The position numbers and the translations under genes are program-made. Positions 46,565-57,337 of a DNA stretch of 64,000 nucleotides are shown here, in pieces (positions within the stretch are counted from its first letter, which is position 1; every line of letters begins with the position of its first letter). The stretch covers positions 93,554,650 to 93,618,649 of the forward strand of contig BTPG01000006.1 in the NCBI GenBank assembly GCA_036245525.1. Reading direction: 5' to 3'. The notes under the pieces were generated by a model that saw only the letters and a program-made list of their open reading frames with translations, did no database searches and had not been told where the DNA came from. This DNA is from Semisulcospira habei. Its lineage: Eukaryota > Mollusca > Gastropoda > Semisulcospiridae.

Positions 46565-47357
46565 TAAGACTGGTTTGACGAAAACGACGTAGAGATCCAT
46601 GAACTTCTAGCAGAAAAAAGAGCTGCCCACCAGGCCCACCTAGCCCAGCCTTCCGCCTCATCTGCAGCAGTCTCCAACGCAAACTTAAAGAGCTCCATAA
46701 CGAGTGGTGGTCCAGACTGGCACAGAGGACCCAGCTTTGCGCTGACAATGGTGACTACAGGGGCTTCTACGAAGCACTGAAAGCAGTGTATGGCCCCAGG
46801 CACCTGGTTCAAAGTCCCCTGCGAAGCGCTGATGGACAGGCACTCCTCACAGATAGTACGTCCATCTTGAACCGCTGGTCGGAATACTTTCAGGACCTCC
46901 TCAGCGCTGAGCGCACTGTTCAAGAAGCAGTCATTGGAATACTTTCAGGACCTCCTCAGCGCTGAGCGCACTGTTCAAGAAGCAGTCATTTTCCAAATCC
47001 CACACCTCCCAGTAAAGGTTGAATTGGATGAACCGCCCACCACTGAAGAGACCCTCGAGGCCATCCACCAGCTCAAGAGTGGCAAAGCAGCAGGCATTGA
47101 CAGAATCCCGCCAGAGATCTGGAAACATGGAGGCCCAGCACTGCACAACAAGCTCCACGACCTCTTTCTCTGCTGCTGGGAGAAAGAAACACTACCAAAG
47201 GATCTCCGTGATGCAGTCACCATCACCCTGTACAAGAACAGAGGAGAGAAGTCTGCCTGCTTTAACTATCGTGGAATTACCCTGCTGTCCATTGCCGGGA
47301 AAATTCTTGCAAGGCTGCTCCTGAATCGGCTGGTAGCTGCCATCGCTAAAGACCACC
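46565..47357 (+). pseudogene. LINE A linker and RT N-terminus (inverted segment)
   Basis: It reads FDENDVEIHELLAEKRAAHQ at the start, and from 46934 a 148-codon frame with TTEETLEAIHQLKSGKAAGID and YRGITLLSIAGKILARLLLN (RT motifs 0-1). A 55-bp tandem duplication (46881-46935, 46936-46990) shifts the frame. The segment stops at the LINE B insertion. Confidence 0.85.
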
Positions 47358-48729
47358 ATCAGTCCTTTCAATGGGCTTAGGCGAACTTGGCGGCGCCCGT
47401 CTCCTCTCCAAGTATTTCAACTGACTGAAAGACGCGTCAGCCCCTCACAACGTTTCGCCCGCCAGCAGAAGCGGTTACCGGGGTGTGGCTAGGTAAAGGA
47501 CCTGGAGCCAGCTGTGAGAGTTGAGTGCCATGTGAAGACCAGTGCTCCCGCCTGCCCCAAAAGGCGCTGCTGGCTGAAAAGTCAAAGGTACTACTTCTCC
47601 ATGAACACTCTACACCCCAAAGCAGGAAAGCATTTGATCGCGTCTGGCACGACGGACTCTGGCAAGTCATGAGATCGTTCAACATAGAGGAGGGACTGAT
47701 CCAAATGATAGAAGCGCTTTACAAGAACGCCTGCAGCGCGGTTCTACTTAACAATCAGTCAGGCGAGTTCTTCAGGACGACGATCGGTGTCCGTCAAGGA
47801 TGCCTGCTCTCTCCTGTCCTTTTCAACATATTCCTGGAGAAGATCATGCAGGAAACCCTCCACGACCACCATACTTCAATCTCTATTGGTGGCAGATCCC
47901 TGTGCAATCTTCGATTCGCAGACGACATTGACCTCATGGCAGGCAGCAATAGTGAGCTCCAAAACCTGACAGACAAACTTTCAAGTAGCGCAGGGTCTTA
48001 TGGCATGGAGATCAGTACGGATAAAAGCAAAGTGATGATCAACACCACAAGCGACAGCAGCAGCAACATTCACATGAATGGCCAAAAGCTAGAAGAGGTC
48101 AATAGCTTCAAGTACTTGGGAGCCACCCTGTCCAAAGACGGTAGTTGCATAGCAGAGATCCGTATCAGGATAGGTACAGCAACATCCGCAATGGCCAGGC
48201 TGGACAGGATATGGCGAAGTAACTCCATCAGCTTCACCATCAAGTACAGGCTTTACAAGTCCCTCATAGTGTCTATTCTACTCTACGGCTGTGAGACTTG
48301 GACACTGCTTGCAGACTCAGAAAAGAAAATCCAGGCCTTTGAGAACAAGTGCCTGAGGAAGTTGCTCCGCATCTCGTACCGCGAGCACAAGACCAACGAA
48401 TATGTACGGAGCATCGTCACTTCCCTGGTGGGCCCACATGAACCCCTTCTGGCAACCGTGAAACGGCGCAAGCTTGCTTGGTTTGGCCACGTGACCCGAC
48501 ACAACACCTTGTCCAAGACTATCCTCCAAGGCACTCTCGAAGGAAGTCGTCGGCGAGGTCATCAGAGAAAGAGTTGGGTCGCAAACATAAAAGAATGGAC
48601 CGAACTCGAGATGTCAGACTTGCTTGCCACCGCCCAAAATAGAACTCAGTGGAGAGCACTGTCTGTTGCTGCTGCCTTTCAGTCCCCCCAACGCCCAGTT
48701 CGGGCAAGGGACTGATGATGATGATGATG
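47358..48729 (+). mobile_element. LINE B, 5'-truncated, inserted in LINE A with 10-bp TSD
   Basis: AAAGACCACC lies at 47348-47357 and 48730-48739, and LINE A coding resumes in place across it (AKDH|KDHLPEG). The insert ends with (GAT)n. The frame to 48715 has KAFDRVWHDGLW, IGVRQGCLLSPVLFNIF, LRFADDIDLMAGS and YLGATLSKDG, i.e. RT motifs A to D with the catalytic FADD. The first ~260 bp (47358-47617) are not recognisable RT and may be an inverted 5' piece. Confidence 0.9.
47618..48715 (+). pseudogene. LINE B reverse transcriptase, C-terminal two thirds
   Basis: This open frame of about 365 codons holds RT motif A (KAFDRVWHDGLW), B (RQGCLLSPVLFN), C (FADDIDLM) and the thumb/connection (YGCETWTLLADSEKK, AWFGHVTRHNTLSK), to stop codon TGA at 48715. 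No stop interrupts it, so the insertion is recent, but it lacks the endonuclease and RT N-terminus. Confidence 0.9.
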
Positions 48730-48739
48730 AAAGACCACC

Positions 48740-49750
48740 TCCCAGAGGGCCAGTGTGGCTTCAGAGCTAACAGGAGTACCACTGACATGGTCTTTGTGCT
48801 GAGACAGCTTCAGGAGAAGTGCCGCGAGCAGAACAAAGGGCTGTACGTAACGTTTGTCGACCTAACAAAAGCGTTTGACACTGTGAGCAGGCAAGGCATG
48901 TGGCAGATCCTGGAGCGACTTGACTGTCCCCCCAAAGTTCCTCAGCATGATCGTCCAGCTCCACGAGGACCAGCAAGGCCAGGTCAGACTCAACAGTGAC
49001 TTCTCAGAACCATTCCCCATTCTAAACGGCGTGAAGCAGGGCTGCGTGCTGGCACCAACCCTCTTTACCATCTTCTTTAGCATCATGTTGAAGCAGGCCA
49101 CAGTGGACCTCGACGATGACAACGCAGTGTACATCAGGTATCGTCTCGATGGCAGCCTGTTCAACCTCCGACGACTGCAGGCCCACACCAAAACCCTAGA
49201 CCAACTGATTTGTGAGCTGCTCTTTGCTGATGATACTGCCCTTGTTGCACACACGGAGAAAGCCTTGCAGCGCATCACATCCTGCTTCGCAGATGCTGCC
49301 CAGCTCTTTGGACGAGGTCAGTCTGAAAAAGACAGAGGTCCTTCATCAGCCGGCACCCAAGGAAGAGCATTGCCATCCCCACATCACCATTGGCGAGACC
49401 GAACTGAAGTCTGTACACCAATTTACCTACCTTGGCTACATCATCGCGTCAGATGCCAAGCTGGACAAGGAACTGGACAACAGGCTGGCAAAAGCGAACA
49501 GTGTTTTCGGGAAACTATTCAAGAGGGTGTGGCACAACAGCTAAAAAATGGCACCAAGATCAGCATGTACAGAGCTGTCGTCCTCACCACCCTGTGGTAT
49601 GGTTCCGAGTCCTGGGCCCTCTACCGCAGCCAACTACGACTCCTCGAACGCTTCCACCAGCACTGCCTGCGTACCATCCTCAGCATTCACTGGAGTGACT
49701 ATGTCACCAACGTTGAGGTCCTTGAACAGGCGGAAACTGTGGGCATCGAG
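48740..49750 (+). pseudogene. LINE A RT core (inverted segment), frameshifted
   Basis: Pieces in order are GQCGFRANRSTTDMVFVLRQ, VTFVDLTKAFDTVSRQGMW, NGVKQGCVLAPTLFTIFF, ELLFADDTALVAHT, VHQFTYLGYIIASDAKLDKE and LTTLWYGSESWALYRSQ. At least two frameshifts (near 48930 and 49315) and a stop at 49543 disrupt it. It ends at VEVLEQAETVGIE where the inversion junction lies. Confidence 0.87.
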
Positions 49751-49852
49751 GTTTTGTTGCTGCAGACAGCAAAGCCCAAGACTTCCGCAGAGGATTTTGC
49801 AATAGCAGTTTTCAGTCGTTCCCAGAGTGCTTCAGGGGAGGGGTCTGCTGGA

Positions 49853-50761
49853 TCAGCTGTGTCTGAGCATGCGCTGCAAATCTGTCTGAAAGGCAGCTTT
49901 CACGTCATCACGCTGAAGGCTGGCAACATCAAGCTTTTTCTTGGGGGGGCCCCCTTTCTTGGATTTCAGTTTGAGGCGGAGCCTGAGTTTGCAGCGGACA
50001 AGGTGGTGGTCAGTGTGGCACTCTGCGCTGGGCATCACTCTGGTGAGGAGGATGTCACTGCGATCCCTCTGATGCACTAGGACATAGTCAATAAGGTGCC
50101 AGTGCTTGGAGCGAGGATGCATCCAGGTGGTCTTTCGACTGTCCTTTTGCTGGAAAGTAGTGTTGGTAATGACAAGTTGCTGCTCTGCACAGAACTCTAA
50201 CAGTAGGCGGCCATTGTCATTGCAGTTCCCAACACCATGCTTGCCGGGGACTCCTTTCCAGGCTTCAGAGTCCTGGCCCACTCTGCCATTGAAGTCGCCA
50301 AGGCTGATGACTTTGTCATCTGCAGGGGTGCTCTGTAGGAGGCTGCGCAGGTCAGTGTAGAACTTGTCATTTTCTACAGGCTCTGCCAGGATAGTTGGTG
50401 AGTACACACTGAGAAGGGTGACGTATTGCTGGTGTATTGACATATTGATGCAGTCAGAGTGACCTGTTGGTAGGTTTTCCAGCTTAGTCGCAATGGAGGT
50501 CTTGACCATGAAGCCCACGCCTGAGAGCCGTCTTTCTGATGCAGGCCTGCCTAAACCAGTATACCGTGTATCCAGCGCCAAGTTCTTGGAGGCTGCCTTC
50601 GTCCGGGAGGCGTACTTCGCTGAGCGCGGCGATGTTGATTTTAACCTCCGCAATTCATGGGCAATGAGGGCGGAGCGACATTCAGGGCGTCCGCTGTCTG
50701 CTGTGTCGAGCATGGTTCGGATGTTCCAGCATGCTACATTGAGTCCGGTCGTGGTTGTCAT
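49853..50761 (-). pseudogene. LINE A apurinic-like endonuclease domain
   Basis: The 302-codon frame begins MTTTTGLNVACWNIRTML and has GVGFMVKT, LLSVYSPT, VISLGDFNGRVG, RKTTWMHPRSKHWHLIDYV and SAECHTDHHLV, the ordered motifs of the APE-type endonuclease of LINEs (final SDHxxV-like block as TDHHLV). It nicks target DNA to prime reverse transcription. The catalytic blocks look intact, but the frame ends by shift at 49853 and the downstream RT is inverted. Confidence 0.85.
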
Positions 50762-51656
50762 GAGAGTGGATCCGTTGGTTTTTTTTTTTGTTTTCTGACC
50801 GCAGGAGAAGATGCCCGTTGACCGCGGCTAGCCAACTGGGGTTGCGAGGGGATGAGCTTTGGTTAGGCCACCTTTTCTAGGCCCCTCTCTCTCTGTGAAG
50901 CAAGCAGTGCTGTCCCTAGAGAAGGCTGCTTGCTTGTTCAGGGTGTGCCGAGTGACGTCATCCCCAGGTCAACATCAGGCAACCAATATCCTGAACCGCC
51001 TGCATGCAGGTTTGGGACTGCGGCTTCCAGTGACATCTTTCACCTGCCGTTTCACCCCTTGCCCATCGCTACAGGACTTGGAATGGTCAGTGTCATGGTC
51101 CGTGGACGTTTCCTAAAGCCTGTGCGGTGGAGCTTTTTGGTGGAGTGCAGTGTGCGCAGTACTGGACCCACCCTTTAAACCCTTGGTTCATCTGCCATGG
51201 CCTAGCAAGCTGGGATGGTGGCATCGGGGTCCTCAGGTTGTAGGTTTTATATCAGACTGTCCTTGTCCTAGTCTCTGGCTCAAAAGCCTTCCCCGGAGAC
51301 ACGGGGGCTTTGATGTCAGGGTTTTCCTCCCTTAGCCTTTCTGCAGCCAAGCGGCCAGGCCTGCAAAGCAACAGGACAATGATTTATTTTTGAGGTTTTC
51401 TCCTCTAGATCTGCAGTGTTTAACATGGGGGCTAGTGCTGCCCAGTTTTTTTGGTCACCTCGGAGAGGATGTGGCCAGGGACCACGCACGGGTGGTCTTG
51501 GGATAGACTATGCTAGTCCGGAGGGATTACATAGAGGGTGCCTCACAAAGGCCACACCCTTTGAGTCTGCAACACACTCATGAACCACCGTCCTGTGGTC
51601 CACACACACAAGCCTGCATCTGCCTTCAGTCAACCATGTCGATTGTCACACACACG

Positions 51657-52952
51657 ATTTGTTATGCACTTGCTACAGTGGCTGCTGGATCTTGACTGCA
51701 TGGAGTTAAGTATATAATATATATAGCTGAAGAGCCTACCCCCCCACCCCCCCCCCCCCACCCCCACTTCCACACACCTTCCTGACACACAAACATGGAA
51801 TAAAAAAGAGACAATATAACAGAAAGAAAGAAATTCAGCTTAGTACACACAAATTATAGTAGGAAATAAATTCACTAATACACAATTTCTGTAATTTAAT
51901 TCAAGCCTCCACACTGCACTAAGATTCGACTCCCTGTTTTAGATTAACCAAGGGGGGTTACTCTTTAACACTTGTGGAGAACGCCTACAGTCTTACTGCC
52001 ACAGCACCACTTACGACGAACCACAGAATATATGGTGTGAAAAACGGAAAAGGGTGGCACCCATTTGCCACACGGAAATACAAACTACAGTCTGCATCTG
52101 AGGTAACCTACACAGTTATGAAAGAGCCCTGTCGCAATGGCAATGCTGATTCTAACCACTGATTTTCGGTTTATTCTCGGTCTCAAGGCTAGGGTCTACT
52201 TATCATAGCCAATTTTGCTAAAAATTGTTCATTACATTATGTCCAGCGAATAGGATGGTCATCGGTCATTGACGCATACAAATTTGAAATGACGCATTGC
52301 TCTGTCAGTGAGCCGGTCATATGACTTATTCATTTTTTAAACAATCACTGAGACCCGCAGTCCTCAATGAACAGAGTGCATCCTAGATTAGGGAGGCGGG
52401 AGGCCAGCTGCCAACAGTGATGGGTGACACTTGCCCCCTGTCTCGAGCAAATGTAAACAATACTGCAAGCATTGGCCCTGACTAGGTACACGGTCCAATA
52501 TGATGCAAAACGCCTTCCGCCTGTAAGAGGCAAACATCTTCATCAGTCCCCACGGCTGCATTAACTCTAGTCTAAAGTCTCCTTTGTTGGTCTCATTGAC
52601 GCTGATTTTGATCCTCGGAGTCGGTATGAGGGTGCGGCAGCGGACTGGGTCTAGATGTCTGTAGCCAGGTTTTGTTTTTCATGCAGTTCAGCAGTTCAAG
52701 TATTCATAATAGACGTCTAGAAGCAAAGGAAATGGCTTAACTGTTGGCAGTGCTGCCGGTTCGTAATTTTTGCACAGATATGCGTATTTTTACATGATGT
52801 CCAAAATGTTGTAATGTTAGATGTTGCAATTGATGTACCAGTGGTCTCTTGTGCTCACACATATAACCTTCATTCTTATTTCATGGTTACACAATCAGTA
52901 ACTCAATCTTGCTTTGTTCGCGTCTTGTAGTCATGTAATTAGTTGTACACTG
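51657..52952. other. Intergenic stretch, no gene seen
   Basis: It has a C-run near 51739-51758. A short ORF at 51974-52162 has no recognisable family. Confidence 0.4.
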
Positions 52953-54555
52953 ATAGTCCATAAGCTAGCAGGATCTACCGTGCACCCCCCCCCTCCCCCC
53001 AGTACTCAATAAGATGGGTTTCTAAGTGTACCTTAGTATGTCATCCTGAGATGTTTAAGCCATGTTCCCCCGAAAATCCTTAGGAACACACCAGAGATAT
53101 AGCCGATGGCGCAAGGGTACCCCCATTCACGCTCTTTGCGGTTGCTAAAATGAGGTTGAGAAACATTTTCCTCTAAATAAATCAGAGTTCATTCGAAAAG
53201 CCCAAATCAGACACTATTATGTTAAGGCACACCTTCTGCGTCCTCAGCAAAAAAAAAAGCAGAATGAAAAAATATTGAATCTCTGGCTCACAGTGAAGGT
53301 ATGTGTGCACCCAGTAAACAGCCATTTCCGCAAAAAAGACAAAAATAATGTATCAGATGCCTTCAGACATTTTTTATAGCACTGGCAGTCTACTTTCAGG
53401 CTTACATCATTAAAACAGGATGTCACAATTATTATAAACTTAACTAGGTGATTCTATGATCACTGTGAGTGCCACAGTGGTTGATTTTGTATCCCTACCT
53501 CAAAGTTGTAAAAATAAACAAAATTAATTAGAAAAAATTACTAAATTTATTCCATTTCATTTTGACCTCTCCTTACCTATTAAGTTTCAATAATGTGAGC
53601 GTAAAGTGCAAGAAAATAAGGAAAGTCGGCATCCTTTACAGTAAATTCATGGTGAATGATAGCTTTTTCCCATTTAAAATTGCTGAATTGGGGAACATAC
53701 GTTGTTTCTGATGCCCTCAAAAGTTCTTTATACAACTGATAGGTCTTTCTTAGGTTTTATTGGTTAGGATAGAGTACCACAGTTACTCCCAACCTGATTT
53801 TATGATGCTGTGATGCATTTAGGGGCCACAGTGGCTAAATCTGCTGCCCTACCCCCATTTTACCAGTACACAAAAGAACGCAAAATGACCATAACAATTG
53901 CTTATGTCATACTCCTCTGTTTAAATATTTTTGTTGCCAGTTTACATAACAAATTATGCATAATGAGCATAACAATTTGTGATCATTTCATTAATTTCAA
54001 TGTGACCCATCAATTTAATTGTAACTATTTTTAAGTGGCTGGTCTTTTAGGTGATATTTTACCTAGCATAAGGCGGGTCTAGTAAGGTATCCCCTTTTCT
54101 TTTCCATTAATTTTATCTAGAAATGTGTAAATATGAATATGCATAATAAGTTTCATGGCTCCTAACAGCCTAAACAATGTTATCAAAATACTTAGTTTCC
54201 ACATGTCCACCACGAGATCATCACTTCCACCTCCATTTTTTGCCTTCTTTTTCTGCAACGTTCAATTACTTAATGACCATCTTTAAATCTTATATTGTTC
54301 TGGCTGCCAATGAGTGAGCTGTCAAGAGGTCGGCAGCAGGAAAATGTTTCTCAACCTCATTTTAGCATCCACGAAGAGCATGAATGGGGTACCCTTGCGC
54401 CATCAGCTATATCTCTGGTGTGTTCCTAAGGATTTTCAGGGAACATGGCTTAAACATCTCAGGACATACTAAGGTACACTTTGAAACCCATCTTATTAAG
54501 TACTGGGGGGAGGGGGGGGGGGGTGCACGGTAAACTCTGCTAGCTTATAGACTAT
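52953..54555. mobile_element. 1.6-kb element with ~219-bp terminal inverted repeats
   Basis: Left arm 52953-53171 and right arm 54337-54555 are inverted copies (ATAGTCCATAAGCTAGCAGG, AGATATAGCCGATGGCGCAA, CAACCTCATTTT...). Inside are diverged direct repeats (about 53360-53500 and 53710-53850). No transposase, no clear TSD. It is probably a non-autonomous DNA transposon of unknown family. Confidence 0.75.
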
Positions 54556-55540
54556 GACAACCACAATCTGTTCTTGCTTTGTTGTTTTCTAGGAGAGGGC
54601 GGAGGGTCGGGGTGTCTATCTATGACAATTTGACAAAAATGTGTTGTGGTTGGTGTCCTGGATACTAAAGCTTGAATCGGTACTGCCAGAAAACTGGCTC
54701 CTGTTGCTGAGAACCATTTTGCTCTTCACCGTAGCACAGTAATTCAGTGCTTGCACACATGTTTACTGAAAAAAGCATATTATATGTAATGGAAGTCATT
54801 GAAACGCAAACCTGATTACATTAGATTGCAAAATAGCAAAAACTAAATAAAAGTCCGAAATTGCCAAATATACTTGCGTTTGGTATTTTATACACCAAGT
54901 ATAACACCTATAGTTGGCTGAGTGATGAATGTAACCAGTGCAAGATTGAGTTTCTAAAGTCTGCAAGAGGCATAGACGTTCAAAAGTCCTCACCACCTAA
55001 GGGTCATTATGAGAATCTATGCATATTGCTCGAGATTTTATCTGATAGTGTTACTCAAACTGAGGAAGTAGATGCGGACTAAGTAACGATTATAATCCAC
55101 ATCTGCAAGAGGCACAGATTCTCATGAGTCGCCTCTGCCCGCGGGTTCATGAAAATCTACGCCTCTGACTGGTTCCATGCTCAGGTTTCTCAAATTGAGT
55201 CTAACTGAAAACAGCCATGACTGTAACCAAATAGCAGGCAAGCACCGCAAAAACGTAAACAGTGAGAGAGTCTGCGGGCCAAGACGTGTTGACAAGTTTG
55301 ACATCAAAAATGCCGAAATTTTTTGTTGTTGTTGTTGACTTATGGATTTTCAAAATGACCTATTGATTTTATGTTCCTCCGGTCATATGACTTATTGACT
55401 GCAAAACTCAACCTAATCACTGTATGTCGCTGTGTGTTATTTCAGGCATATCTGAAGTCTTTCAACGTTAAGTATGACCAGGCTTTGTCTACGAAATGTT
55501 TCATATTGTCATGCTTGACAATGTCTCCTTCTGTTTGTCA
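54556..55540. other. Upstream region of the putative VPS18 exon
   Basis: Hairpins of the AAGAGGCATAGATTCTCATG family at about 54960-55030 and 55100-55165; no coding sequence recognised. Confidence 0.4.
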
Positions 55541-55586
55541 ACAGGTCCTTACAGATTATAAAGTGTACATTTGTACAGCCAGCACC

Positions 55587-55670
55587 ATGGCTTCAATATT
55601 AGACCAATACGAAGAAGAATCCACCCGTGTTACAACGGGCAGGCCAGCTCATCCATCTGTGCAAGACATG
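55587..55670 (+). CDS. VPS18: Putative first coding exon of VPS18
   Basis: The 28-codon exon starts ATG GCT in CACCATGG, follows an AG acceptor (55544 or 55554) and ends at donor ACATG|GTAAAT in phase 0. It reads MASILDQYEEESTR ... PSVQDM. As I recall, VPS18 proteins start MASILDEYE followed by a Ser/Arg stretch and PSVGI, which aligns well. VPS18 is the shared core subunit of the HOPS and CORVET tethering complexes that drive endosome and lysosome fusion. The rest of the gene should lie right of the window, past an intron that hosts LINE C and other repeats. A match over 28 residues is short, so the call is tentative. Confidence 0.55.
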
Positions 55671-55747
55671 GTAAATTTTTTTTAAATCTGAATAGTCAGA
55701 CAAATTCATTAACCCATAAAGTCCTGATATGCAACAACAGGATGTGG

Positions 55748-55840
55748 ATTGACCATGATAGTTCAAGGGTGGTGTCCCAATAGCTGGCGTCTGTAGGCGC
55801 CAAGCTATTGGGACATCACCATTGAACTGTCATGGTCGAT
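55748..55840. repeat. Palindrome in putative VPS18 intron 1
   Basis: Arms of about 45 bases (GATTGACCATGATAGTTCAA and complement); same family as 27322 and 42834. TTAACCCATAAAGTCCTGAT lies 35 bp upstream. Confidence 0.85.
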
Positions 55841-56230
55841 TTGTCTGCAGAAGTGCGAGGTAAACTTCAAAGGATAAAAGAACTTGATATATTTATGCTA
55901 TTGTTTTCATCCCTACATCACACAACCAGTAGTTTTAGTGCAGACCATACCATGTGACCCTCACGCTGGGACCATATGACGTTGAGGTGCATCCCCTGGT
56001 TGGTGGATAGGGGGTCCCTCGCGAGAGGGGTGCACCGAATGAAATAACGTGCCGTGAACCAACATGGTCTAAGGGAAGGTGACCCCAACAGAAAACCCCT
56101 GGTCCTCCTAGTAAGGGCATGGGGATAGCTTCCCCACCCTGCAAATAAGGAAATAGCTACAAAAACGCCGACGAAAAGACAAACAGCAATTTCTTTCCTG
56201 GAGGAGGAAGGTTCTTCTACCAGAAGATTT

Positions 56231-57088
56231 ATGACGTCCTGTGGTGAAAGCTGGAAGTCTTCGGAAGCCACAGGACCGAGCCGCCTCTCTCTATCCAGGG
56301 ACACAACGATGGGCACATGGAATGTCAAGACCATGTACCAGAGCAGCAAGGCCGCCCAGGTAGCAGCGGAAATGCAAAAGTACAACCTTTCCCTGCTAGG
56401 TATCGGTGAAGCCAGATGGACGCAGTCTGGCCATAAAAAACTGTTAAGTCGGGAGATGATTTTGTATTCAGGTCATGAAGAGGAGAATGCCCCCCATACA
56501 GAAGGTGTAGCATTCATGCTGTCACCAGTGGCACAGAGAACGCTGATGGGCTGGGAACCTCTTGGGCCAAGAATTATCACAGCAGCCTTTCGAACCAAGA
56601 AAAAGATCAAGCTCAACATCATCCAGTGTTATGCGCCCACTAATGACAGTGACGAGGAAGAGAAACAAGAGTTCTACGACCGACTTCAGAGTGCTGTGGA
56701 CAAATGTGCGGAGCGACACATCACCATCGTCATGGGCGATTTTAATGCCAAAATAGGAGAGGACAACACCGGATACGAAAAGGTGATGGGGAGACTGGGA
56801 CTAGGGGAGATGTGTGAGAGTGGGAAGAGGTTTGTAGATTTTTGTGCTCTAAACAGACTTGTCATTGGAGGCAGCATCTTCCCACGCAGAAGAACACACA
56901 AAGCAACTTGGGTCTCACCTGACCATACTATAGAGAACCAAATAGACCATATCTGCATTAGCAAGAAATTTAGAAGATCCCTTCAAGATGTTCGAGTGAG
57001 GAGGGGAGCAGATGTCACCTCAGACCACCATCTGCTTACCTTAAGAATAAAGCTCAAGTTAAAGAAAATCTGCACAGAGACAACATGA
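56231..57088 (+). pseudogene. LINE C APE-type endonuclease domain
   Basis: The 285-codon frame holds TMGTWNVKTMYQSSK, LLGIGEARWTQSG, IIQCYAPTN, ITIVMGDFNAKIGEDN, KATWVSPDHTIENQIDHICI and VTSDHHLLTLRIKLK, the complete set of APE motifs in order. It nicks target DNA. Frame is lost at 57085. The intended start is likely the second ATG (56310) next to GTWNV. Confidence 0.88.
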
Positions 57089-57187
57089 AGACAGTGCTAT
57101 AATGTAGGCCTCCTGAGAGAGACTGGAGTGAGAGAAGAGTTCAAACTGGTGCTGTCCAACCGGTTTCAAGCGCTACAGGAGCTGGTA

Positions 57188-57337
57188 ATGAATCAATGAA
57201 TCTTTATTTTACAATGGTAAAGATATTAACAATGCCAGAGGCAATGCCATTTTTCAAATCTGCCGTTGCTACATCTACAAACACAATGATTACATTACAT
57301 TAATACATGTATATGGGTGTGTTGGGGGAGGGGTAGT
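57188..57337 (+). mobile_element. Small insert in LINE C, unidentified
   Basis: LINE C coding breaks after ...FQALQELV and resumes as NEEEAVITEQQWKAVKEAL. GTAATGAA before and GTAAATGAA after look like an imperfect TSD. The insert (AATCTTTATTTTACAATGG...) has no known family to me. Confidence 0.6.

Larger units (their letters stand above)
46138..51646 (-). mobile_element. LINE A (APE-type non-LTR) with inverted middle
   Basis: The 5' end (endonuclease) is at right on the minus strand and the RT C-terminus is at left on the minus strand, but the middle (about 46565-49750) runs on the plus strand. CACACACACG at 46128-46137 and 51647-51656 may be the TSD, though it is low complexity. A second LINE is inserted at 47358-48729. 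The stretch 50762-51646 would be the 5' untranslated part. All frames are broken. Confidence 0.75.

Noticed and set aside
46138..51646. Twin priming as the cause of the inverted segment in LINE A
   Set aside because: Twin priming inverts the 5' part only; here both the 5' and 3' parts share a direction and the middle is reversed.
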